Positions 57,915 to 64,000 of a stretch of 64,000 nucleotides of DNA are shown piece after piece; within the stretch, counting starts at the first letter, position 1, and every line of letters starts with the position of its first letter. Source of the stretch: Pseudomonas sp. G34 (GTDB lineage Bacteria; Pseudomonadota; Gammaproteobacteria; Pseudomonadales; Pseudomonadaceae). Under the pieces are notes generated by a model. The model saw nothing but the letters and a program-made list of their open reading frames with translations, was not told the DNA's origin and made no database searches. A program made the position numbers and the translations under genes. The stretch spans positions 289,981-353,980 of the forward strand of contig NZ_JAVHZV010000023.1 of NCBI RefSeq assembly GCF_031119625.1, given 5' to 3'.

Positions 57915-58873
57915 GGCCGCGGCAGGCGCACCGCGGTCACCCGACCGCTGGCGTGGGCTTCGGGTAGCAGGCGGGCAGCCAGGTCGAGCAGTTGCTGCTG
58001 CTCCATCGGCATGGCCTTGCTGTCCAGGCCGACCACGGCGATGCCGGCCTTGAGGCTGATAAAGCCTTCGCTGGTCTTGAAAGCCTTGAGGTTGAGCCCT
58101 TCGTGCAGGCGCTTGAAGCTGCTTGGCGAGCATTCCTGCAGGTCTTCGAGCAGGGTGATCAGCGCGAAGTGGCGATCGTCCAGGCTGACCAGCACATCCA
58201 GCGGGCGCACCAGCTGTTGCAGGCGCCGGGCCACGCTGCGCAGCAGTTCGTTGTAGAACGTCTTGCCATGGCGCGCGCCCAGTTCGTCGGCGCCCTGCAG
58301 GCCGATCAGCAGGTAGCACAGCGCGCCGCCGCGCGATTCCACCTGGCGCAGGCTGTCCGCCATCTTCTGCTTCAGGTAGCGGGTGTTGCCCAGGCCGGTC
58401 AGCGGATCGACCAGGTTACGCTCTTCCAGGCTGGCGATGTTCTGCACCAGCAGCGCGTTTTCCTGGAGCAGGCGCTGCAGGGTGCTGCACAGGCGTTCGG
58501 CGGCGAACACCCGGGGCAGCAACTGCTCGTTCATGGCCGACTTGCTGATGAAATCATCGACGCCACGGTCGAAGGCTTCGTTGAGGACGTTCTCGCCTTC
58601 CTTGCCGGTCAGCAGGATGATGTAGGTGTAGTGTTCGGCCGCCTCATCGAGCTGGCGCACCCGTCCGGTCAGCTCCAGGCCGTCCATTTCGGGCATCAGC
58701 CAGTCGGCCAGCAGCACGCTGGCGGGGCGCTGCTCGAGGTTGCTGATGGCTTCGGCAGCACTGCTGGCGAAGCGAATATCCTGATATCCAGCCTGGCTCA
58801 ATGCGCGTCCGATCATGGCGCTGGAGAACTTGGCATCGTCCACCACCAGGATGCTGAGATAGGGGTTGGGCAT
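57911..58873 (-). CDS. Response regulator with degenerate GGDEF domain
   Basis: A 320-residue protein. The N-terminal receiver domain is complete: Asp12/Asp13, phospho-acceptor Asp57 in LLADWLMPEMDG, Thr89 and Lys111. The C-terminal GGDEF domain keeps DPLTGLGN (156-163), but the active-site motif reads DDRHF (232-236) in place of GGDEF, so cyclase activity is unlikely. It may bind c-di-GMP or partners instead. It heads the regulator-PanE-kinase-adenosyltransferase operon and is divergent from yajQ, whose product in some bacteria binds c-di-GMP. Confidence 0.9.
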   Translation of the reverse strand: MPNPYLSILVVDDAKFSSAMIGRALSQAGYQDIRFASSAAEAISNLEQRPASVLLADWLMPEMDGLELTGRVRQLDEAAEHYTYIILLTGKEGENVLNEAFDRGVDDFISKSAMNEQLLPRVFAAERLCSTLQRLLQENALLVQNIASLEERNLVDPLTGLGNTRYLKQKMADSLRQVESRGGALCYLLIGLQGADELGARHGKTFYNELLRSVARRLQQLVRPLDVLVSLDDRHFALITLLEDLQECSPSSFKRLHEGLNLKAFKTSEGFISLKAGIAVVGLDSKAMPMEQQQLLDLAARLLPEAHASGRVTAVRLPRP

Positions 58874-58953
58874 TTATGGCACTCGCTGGCAAGAAAACGG
58901 GTCGAGGGAAGGGAGTAACCAATACAACGCCGAACGGTCTGTATCAGAGCGGA

Positions 58954-58959
58954 TATAAT
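58954..58959 (+). promoter_or_regulatory. Candidate -10 element upstream of yajQ
   Basis: A perfect TATAAT stands 172 bases before the yajQ start in the divergent gap with the response regulator gene. No convincing -35 was found. If used, it would give yajQ a leader of about 165 bases that contains the inverted repeat CAGCACG/CGTGCTG (59035-59041 with 59093-59099). Confidence 0.35.
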
Positions 58960-59130
58960 GATCGCGCCAATTTTATCGTCAAGCCATCCGCGCGATTTGC
59001 GCAGAACTTATTCACGAACTCGCGAACTGGCACCCAGCACGATGCGACGCGTATCGCTGCACAGGTGGCTGCCGGCAGGCGACTCGCGAAGCCGTGCTGC
59101 CCGGTCGCGCTTTCTATCTGGAGGAATCGC

Positions 59131-59610
59131 ATGCCCTCGTTCGACGTGGTGTCGGAGCTGGACAAACACGAACTCACCAACGCCCTGGATAACGCCGGCA
59201 AGGAACTGGAGCGGCGCTTCGACCTGCGTGGCAAGTGCAGTTTCGAGGCCAAGGACAAGGCTGTCACGCTGACGGCCGAGGCCGACTTCATGCTCGAGCA
59301 GATGCTCGACATCATTCGCGGTTGCCTGATCAAGCGCAAGATCGACAGCCAGTGCATGGAGACCAAGGACCCCTACGCGTCCGGCAAGGTGGTCAAGCAG
59401 GAAGTCGAGTTCCGCGAAGGCATCGACAAGGAACTGGCCAAGAAGATCGTCGCCCACATCAAGGACGCCAAGCTCAAGGTGCAGGCTGCCATCCAGGGTG
59501 AGCAGGTGCGCGTCACCGGCAAGAAGCGCGACGACCTGCAGGAGTGCATCGCCTCGCTGCGCGGCAAGGATTTCGGCATGCCCCTGCAGTACAACAACTT
59601 CCGCGATTGA
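59131..59610 (+). CDS. yajQ: YajQ family nucleotide-binding protein
   Basis: A 159-residue YajQ (UPF0234) protein with two ferredoxin-like domains, starting PSFDVVSELDKHELTNALDNA. Family members bind nucleotides and RNA, and in Xanthomonas and Pseudomonas some act as c-di-GMP effectors. I start at the ATG preceded by GGAGGA; the longer frame reaching back to 58876 is leader sequence. A perfect terminator follows. Confidence 0.95.
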   Translation: MPSFDVVSELDKHELTNALDNAGKELERRFDLRGKCSFEAKDKAVTLTAEADFMLEQMLDIIRGCLIKRKIDSQCMETKDPYASGKVVKQEVEFREGIDKELAKKIVAHIKDAKLKVQAAIQGEQVRVTGKKRDDLQECIASLRGKDFGMPLQYNNFRD

Positions 59611-59666
59611 GTCGTTGCGGTTGAACCCAGGCGCGGCCAGCGCGTCGCACCTTTGACAGCCTCATC

Positions 59667-59706
59667 GACGCCATGGCAGTCGCTCTGCCATGGCGTCGTC
59701 GTTTTT
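59667..59706 (+). terminator. Intrinsic terminator after yajQ
   Basis: A perfect 13-base-pair stem, GACGCCATGGCAG with CTGCCATGGCGTC, has a TCGCT loop and is followed by GTCG and five T. Confidence 0.9.
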
Positions 59707-59732
59707 CCCGTGATGACGGACAGGAGTTTCCC

Positions 59733-60578
59733 ATGGATTTGAATGCTGAAATCGATCAGCTGATGCGTGAGTCCCAGACCTGGATCCCGCTGATCATGCA
59801 GTACGGCAGCCGCGTGCTGCTGGCGCTGATCACCCTGCTGGTCGGTTGGTGGTTCATCAACAAACTCACCAACCAGGTCAGCAATCTGCTGGCGGCCCGC
59901 AAGGCAGACCCGGCGCTACAGGGCTTCATCGGCAGTTTGGCCAACATCATTCTCAAGGTGTTGCTGGTGGTCAGCGTCGCCTCGATGATCGGCGTGGAGA
60001 CCACCTCGTTCATCGCTGCCATCGGTGCCGCCGGCCTGGCCATCGGCCTGGCCCTGCAGGGCAGCCTGGCGAATTTCGCGGGCGGGGTGCTGATCCTGCT
60101 GTTTCGCCCCTTCCGCATCGGTGACTGGATCGAAGCTCAGGGCGTGATGGGCACCGTGGACAGCATCCAGATCTTCCACACCGTGCTGCGTACCGGTGAC
60201 AACAAGACCGTGGTGGTGCCCAACGGTAACCTCTCCAACGGCATCATCACCAACTACAACCGCCAGCCGACGCGCAAGGTGGTGTTCGACGTGGGGGTGG
60301 ATTACGAGGCCGACCTGCAGGGCGCCCGCGAGGTGCTGCTGGAGCTCGCCGATGATCCGCGGGTGCTCAAGGAGCCGGCGCCGGTCGTGGTGGTCAGCGC
60401 CCTGGGCGACAGCGCCATCACCGTTTCCCTGCGGCTGTGGGTGGAAACCGCGAACTACTGGGACGTGATGTTCATGCTCAACGAGCAGGCCCGTGACCGC
60501 CTGAAAGCCCGTGGCATCGGTATTCCGTTCCCGCAGCGGGTGGTGCACGTGATGCAGAACGCCGCCGTCGGCGAGTGA
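59733..60578 (+). CDS. Small-conductance mechanosensitive channel, MscS family
   Basis: A 281-residue MscS-like channel: three N-terminal helices (about 24-46, 63-86 and 91-120), with the pore helix GAAGLAIGLALQGSLANFAGG typical of TM3, then the cytoplasmic beta domain (FRIGDWIEAQGVMGTVDSIQIF spread over 127-148) and a C-terminal alpha/beta domain. It releases solutes on hypo-osmotic shock. I start at the ATG preceded by CAGGAG, after the yajQ terminator. Confidence 0.93.
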   Translation: MDLNAEIDQLMRESQTWIPLIMQYGSRVLLALITLLVGWWFINKLTNQVSNLLAARKADPALQGFIGSLANIILKVLLVVSVASMIGVETTSFIAAIGAAGLAIGLALQGSLANFAGGVLILLFRPFRIGDWIEAQGVMGTVDSIQIFHTVLRTGDNKTVVVPNGNLSNGIITNYNRQPTRKVVFDVGVDYEADLQGAREVLLELADDPRVLKEPAPVVVVSALGDSAITVSLRLWVETANYWDVMFMLNEQARDRLKARGIGIPFPQRVVHVMQNAAVGE

Positions 60579-60589
60579 CCCAGCGGCAG

Positions 60590-60612
60590 AGGCCGGCCGC
60601 GATGGCCGGTCT
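60590..60612. terminator. Hairpin between the MscS gene and ampG (possible bidirectional terminator)
   Basis: AGGCCGGCC pairs with GGCCGGTCT (one G-U) around GCGAT between two convergent genes. There is no T-run in either direction, so this is tentative. Confidence 0.35.
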
Positions 60613-60623
60613 TCAGGCTGTGC

Positions 60624-62129
60624 TCAGGCGCGGCCCTGCTGGCGCCACTGCACCAGGATCAGCAGCAGCGTGGGCACGCCCATCAGCGCGGTGATCAGGA
60701 AGAAATCCGCGTAGCCGAACTTCTCCACCAGTACCCCCGAATATCCACCGATCAGCCGTGGCAGCAGCAGCATGATGGAGCTGAGCAGGGCGTACTGGGT
60801 GGCCGAGAACTTCAGGTTGGTCAGGCTCGACAGGTAGGCCACGAAGGCCGCCGTCGCCAGGCCGGAGCTGAAGTTGTCTGCCGAGATGGTGAAGATCAGC
60901 ATCTGCAGGTTGGTGCCCATGCCTGACAGCAGCATGAACAGCAGGTTGGTGGCCGCCGACGCCGAGCCACCGATGAACAGGATCGGCAGAATACCGAAGC
61001 GCACGATCAGCAGGCCGCCGGCACCGGCGCCGACCAGGGTCATGATCAGCCCGAACAGCTTGCTGACACTGGCGATCTGGTCCTTGGTGAAACCCTGGTC
61101 GATGTAGAAGACGTTGGCCATCACCCCCATCACCGTGTCGGACATGCGGTAGGTGGCGATCAGGCCCAGCAGCAGGAAGGCCTGCCAGCGGTAGCGCAGA
61201 ATGAAGTCGTTGACCGGCGTGAGCACCGGCGCCAGGCCGCGGCGACCTATCGACGACAGGCACAGGGTGGTGAGGATGGTGTAGAGGATGGCGCGCAGGA
61301 AGGCGCGGTCTTCGAGCAGCAGGTCCAGCAGGGTGGCTTCGCCGGTCAGCAGGCTGGGGAAGTCGGTATTGTAGAGCTGGGTGAACATCGCCGGCACCGA
61401 CACCAGCAGCACGATCAGTACCAGCACCGAGAGGATCTGGTGGCTGAAGCCATACTTGGCGGCGGCCAGCTGAGTCTTCAGGGCAACCTCGGGCTCCTTC
61501 ATCCACAGGCTGGTCAGCAGGCCCGGCAGCATCAGCAGGGCGAACAGCAGATAGGTGCCGGCCCAGGCGGCATGCTGGTAGAGCAGGGTGGTCGAGCCCA
61601 GGCCTTCGGCGACGTACAGCGCGCCGGCGGTGGCCAGCAGCGCGGCGACCCGATAACCCGCCATGTAGCTGGCGGCCAGGGCGGCCTGGCGGGTGTCGTC
61701 GACGATCTCCAGGCGGTAGGCATCGACGGCGATATCCTGGGTGGCCGAAGCGAAGGCCACCAGCACGGCCAGGGCGATCAGCCAGGTCAGGTGGGTATGC
61801 GGGTCGCACAGCGCCATGCCGGCCAGGCCGATGGCGATCAGAATCTGCGACAGCACCAGCCAGGAACGCCGCCTGCCGAGTTTGCCAAGCAGCGGCAGGC
61901 GCCACTGGTCGAGCAGCGGCGACCACACCCATTTGAAGGCGTAGGCCAGGCCGATAAGGCTGGCGAAGCCGATGGTTTCCCGCGCCACGCCGGCTTCGCG
62001 CAGCCACACCGACAGGGTCGAGAACACCAACATGTAAGGCAGGCCGGCGGCGAATCCCAGCACCAGAAGAACCAGTGTCGAGGGACTGGAATAGGCAGCG
62101 ATCGCGTCGCGCCAGCTTTTACGATGCAT
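60624..62129 (-). CDS. ampG: Muropeptide permease AmpG
   Basis: A 501-residue major-facilitator protein with 12 or more helices that imports GlcNAc-anhydroMurNAc peptides for cell-wall recycling, a step needed to induce AmpC beta-lactamase where present. The N-terminal YSSPSTLVLLVLGFAAGLPY and GLAYAFKWVWSPLLDQW are characteristic, as is DIAVDAYRLE near 130. It recycles the peptidoglycan made by the dcw genes in this window. Confidence 0.93.
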   Translation of the reverse strand: MHRKSWRDAIAAYSSPSTLVLLVLGFAAGLPYMLVFSTLSVWLREAGVARETIGFASLIGLAYAFKWVWSPLLDQWRLPLLGKLGRRRSWLVLSQILIAIGLAGMALCDPHTHLTWLIALAVLVAFASATQDIAVDAYRLEIVDDTRQAALAASYMAGYRVAALLATAGALYVAEGLGSTTLLYQHAAWAGTYLLFALLMLPGLLTSLWMKEPEVALKTQLAAAKYGFSHQILSVLVLIVLLVSVPAMFTQLYNTDFPSLLTGEATLLDLLLEDRAFLRAILYTILTTLCLSSIGRRGLAPVLTPVNDFILRYRWQAFLLLGLIATYRMSDTVMGVMANVFYIDQGFTKDQIASVSKLFGLIMTLVGAGAGGLLIVRFGILPILFIGGSASAATNLLFMLLSGMGTNLQMLIFTISADNFSSGLATAAFVAYLSSLTNLKFSATQYALLSSIMLLLPRLIGGYSGVLVEKFGYADFFLITALMGVPTLLLILVQWRQQGRA

Positions 62130-62173
62130 TGAAGGGAGTCGGCCTGGGGGGAAGAAGCATGAACAAGTGGCGC

Positions 62174-62203
62174 ACTCTAGGGGCTAGGGTCGGGTCAGTG
62201 CAA
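62174..62203 (-). promoter_or_regulatory. Candidate promoter for ampG
   Basis: On the minus strand, TTGCAC and TAGAGT hexamers are separated by 18 nt, predicting a start about 40 bases before ampG. Confidence 0.45.
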
Positions 62204-62229
62204 GCCGGTTGCGCCTGGCGCGTCGAGTC

Positions 62230-62598
62230 TCATGCCTCGTGCTCCAGGGGCCGCCAGCCGTGGCGGCGGATATCCACCCGACCATTGTGGGATAGCACCC
62301 CTTCGACGCGCAATCGGGCGCGTTGTTCAACCCCGCCTGGCGAGTCGGCCGCCAGGCTCAACCGGCCGCCGGCGGCGACCACGCGATGCCAGGGCAGGGC
62401 GGTGCCGTCCGGCAGCTGGCTCAGGGTGCGTCCGACCCAACGCGCGGCGCGCCCCAGGCCCGCCAGCGCGGCCAGCTCGCCATAGGTGACCACCTTGCCG
62501 GGCGGCACCTGGGCCAGCGCCAGGTACAGCGCGTCGCGGCGCGCCTGCTGGTCACCGTCGGCCAGCGGGGTGCTGTAATCGGGCTGTCGTGTCGGCAT
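62230..62598 (-). CDS. Alkyltransferase-like (ATL) DNA-binding protein
   Basis: A 122-residue protein like the DNA-binding domain of O6-alkylguanine methyltransferase: VPPGKVVTYGELAALAGLGRAARWVGRTL carries the helix-turn-helix (32-60). The active-site motif PCHRV is replaced by PWHRV, with Trp70 in place of the acceptor Cys. Such ATL proteins bind O6-alkylguanine and hand the lesion to nucleotide excision repair rather than repairing it directly. It is likely a complete short gene, not a fragment. Confidence 0.88.
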   Translation of the reverse strand: MPTRQPDYSTPLADGDQQARRDALYLALAQVPPGKVVTYGELAALAGLGRAARWVGRTLSQLPDGTALPWHRVVAAGGRLSLAADSPGGVEQRARLRVEGVLSHNGRVDIRRHGWRPLEHEA

Positions 62599-62624
62599 GG
62601 CAAGCTCCTCGCTCCGCTCGGTTG

Positions 62625-62719
62625 GCAGGCCGTTGAAAAACTGCCTAGGTTGCTGGCGCGTCGTTAAAAACAGCCTTGCGTGCGAGCCCAGGCCTCGCCG
62701 ACGTTTTGCAACGGCCTGC
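62625..62719. repeat. Candidate small repeat with 11-bp terminal inverted repeats
   Basis: GCAGGCCGTTG (62625-62635) and CAACGGCCTGC (62709-62719) are perfect inverted repeats. The match extends as N-AAAAC to 17 bases with one mismatch. The inner part contains TCGTTAAAAACAG and a short CTTGC/GCGAG stem. It fills much of the 228-base gap before the DUF481 gene and holds no open frame. The arrangement suggests a mobile miniature element or dispersed intergenic repeat. Confidence 0.6.
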
Positions 62720-62826
62720 TAGGGCTTCGATGAACTAGAAGCATTTCCGTCGGTCATTTCTTGCTCAAATATCGGGTATGAGGATAATGCCCGATTTACC
62801 GCGAACCTGAGCGACAGCATCCGCCT

Positions 62827-63831
62827 ATGTTTACTCGTACCTTGTTGTGCCTGGGCCTCGGCGTGGCAGCCACACCGCTGATGGCCGATACCGTCTGGAT
62901 GAAGAACGGCGACCGCCTGACTGGAACCATCAAGGTTCTCGACGGTGGCAAGCTGCTGCTGGAAACCGACTACGGTGGTTCCATTCCGCTGGATTGGAAA
63001 AAGATCGCCACCCTCGACAGCGATCGGGAGCTGCTGGTCAAGGAGAACGAGATTACCGGTGAGCGCGCCAAGTCCCTGCAGGCCGCAGAAGCCGGCAAGG
63101 TGACGCTGGCCAATGGTGATGCGCCGAAGACCGTCGAGCTGGCGAGCATCAAGCAGATCATGAAGCCCAGGCCCCTGGTCGAGGACTTCATGTGGAAAGG
63201 CAACGTCGACGTGGCCATGGATTACAAGCGCGCCGAAAGCGACACCGACGACTACGATGTCGACGTCAAGACCCAGGCCCGCCATGGCAAGTGGCGCCAC
63301 AATGCGACGCTCGACTACAACCGCGAGCTGCGCAATGACGTGGTCAGCACCGACAACTGGGGTACCGAGTATGCCCTGGACCGTTTCCTCGACGAACAGT
63401 GGTTCTGGCAGGGGCGCCTGGAGTACAAACGCGACAAGATCGAAGACCTCGAGCGTGAGCGGACGATCGGTACCGGTCCGGGTTACCAGTTCTGGGACAA
63501 CGAGCTGGGGGCGTTTTCCGTTGCCGGCCTGCTCAACCGTTCCGATTACCAGTACGCCAACGGCGAGAAGGACAACTTCTACGCCATCAGCATGCGTTGG
63601 GACTACAACCGCTACCTGGTCGGCAAGACCTTCGAGTTGTTCAGCACCGGTGAGGTGGGCAAGCCGCTGGCCAATGCCGCCGACTACGCGCTGGATGCCG
63701 AAGTGGGCCTGCGCTACAAGGTCACCGACTGGGCTTCGTTGAACATGAAGGCTTCCAAGGACCAGGTCAGTGGTTCGGAAGGCGACAAGGACGAAACCCG
63801 CTACACCATCGGTTTTGGGGTGGGTTGGTAA
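62827..63831 (+). CDS. DUF481 outer-membrane protein
   Basis: A 334-residue protein with a signal peptide (cleavage likely after ATPLMA, residue 20). An N-terminal region (21-105) repeats 'KNGDRLTG...LLETDYGGSIPLDW'-like beta units, and a C-terminal DUF481 beta-barrel (about 118-334) ends in Trp, as outer-membrane proteins do (TIGFGVGW). The E. coli relative YdiY is acid-inducible. Function unknown. A terminator follows closely. Confidence 0.85.
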   Translation: MFTRTLLCLGLGVAATPLMADTVWMKNGDRLTGTIKVLDGGKLLLETDYGGSIPLDWKKIATLDSDRELLVKENEITGERAKSLQAAEAGKVTLANGDAPKTVELASIKQIMKPRPLVEDFMWKGNVDVAMDYKRAESDTDDYDVDVKTQARHGKWRHNATLDYNRELRNDVVSTDNWGTEYALDRFLDEQWFWQGRLEYKRDKIEDLERERTIGTGPGYQFWDNELGAFSVAGLLNRSDYQYANGEKDNFYAISMRWDYNRYLVGKTFELFSTGEVGKPLANAADYALDAEVGLRYKVTDWASLNMKASKDQVSGSEGDKDETRYTIGFGVGW

Positions 63832-63851
63832 GCTGGCTGGCTAAGACGCTG

Positions 63852-63882
63852 AAAAGAGCCCCGCCTGCGTGCGGGGTTTTTT
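63852..63882 (+). terminator. Intrinsic terminator after the DUF481 gene
   Basis: CCCCGC pairs with GCGGGG around CTGCGT, flanked by an A-rich stretch and six T. Confidence 0.92.
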
Positions 63883-63931
63883 ATGGCCGCACGGTTTCGG
63901 GAGAGTGTGGGTTTACACCGGACTGGCAAGT

Positions 63932-63960
63932 TTGTGTGCGTATCGCCACTGGCTTAGTAC
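63932..63960 (+). promoter_or_regulatory. Candidate promoter reading out of the window
   Basis: TTGTGT and TAGTAC are separated by 17 nt, 40 bases from the window end. No gene is visible after it before the sequence stops. Weak pattern. Confidence 0.3.
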
Positions 63961-64000
63961 TATCCATTGCCGCGTCCACTGAACCTTTGTGTTGCGCCCC

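Noticed and set aside
62075..62667. Plus-strand frames overlapping the ampG start and the ATL gene
   Set aside because: They are Arg/Pro/Gly-rich shadows with no domain, opposite genes with clear motifs.

Overview
The window is chromosomal core DNA of a gammaproteobacterium, most likely the genus Pseudomonas in the broad sense. The evidence is high GC content, the carAB-greA-yhbY-rlmE-ftsH-folP-glmM-tpiA-secG-tRNA-rimP-nusA-infB-rbfA-truB-rpsO-pnp order, a complete division/cell-wall (dcw) cluster from mraZ to lpxC followed by secA, meso-diaminopimelate-type MurE, LpxC (Gram-negative lipid A), and an FtsZ tail (LDYLDIPAFLRRQAD) of pseudomonad type. I see no phage, insertion sequence, CRISPR array, toxin-antitoxin pair or defence genes; coding density is very high. 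The species is not determinable from this window.

Layout. (1) 0-21 kb, mostly plus strand: carbamoyl phosphate synthesis (carAB), transcript cleavage (greA), ribosome and rRNA maturation (yhbY, rlmE), membrane proteolysis (ftsH), folate (folP), peptidoglycan precursor (glmM), glycolysis (tpiA), secretion (secG), tRNA-Leu(GAG), then the translation/transcription operon rimP-nusA-infB-rbfA-truB-rpsO-pnp. Between tRNA-Leu and rimP, where E. coli carries the initiator tRNA gene metY, there is instead a degenerate initiator-tRNA-like sequence. It has a near-consensus promoter (TTGACC, 18 nt, TATAAT) and is followed by three tandem terminator-like hairpins before rimP. This is the most interesting locus in the window. 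(2) 21-27 kb: a carbon-nitrogen hydrolase, then the minus-strand envelope cluster lpoA-yraN-gmhA-BON lipoprotein, divergent from rsmI, then the RNase P RNA gene rnpB. (3) 27-45 kb: the dcw cluster mraZ-rsmH-ftsL-ftsI-murE-murF-mraY-murD-ftsW-murG-murC-ddlB-ftsQ-ftsA-ftsZ-lpxC, all plus strand and mostly overlapping or nearly so, headed by a promoter and four TGG repeats at exact 10-nt spacing that look like MraZ operators. It closes with a UUCG-loop terminator after lpxC. (4) 45-64 kb: a DciA-like protein, an M23 peptidase, secA, argJ, a glutathione transferase, a Nudix/ThiE-like fusion, an AEC transporter and a pseudouridine synthase. Then comes a minus-strand signalling operon (response regulator with degenerate GGDEF, ketopantoate reductase-like protein, sensor kinase, cobalamin adenosyltransferase), divergent yajQ, an MscS channel, ampG, an alkyltransferase-like protein and a DUF481 outer-membrane protein.

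Two intergenic sequences with terminal inverted repeats (49351-49437, which supplies the secA stop codon, and 62625-62719) look like small dispersed repeats of about 90 bp. Copy number elsewhere cannot be judged here. Promoters, hairpins and repeats were read by eye and no search was run. Statements about other genomes are from general knowledge.
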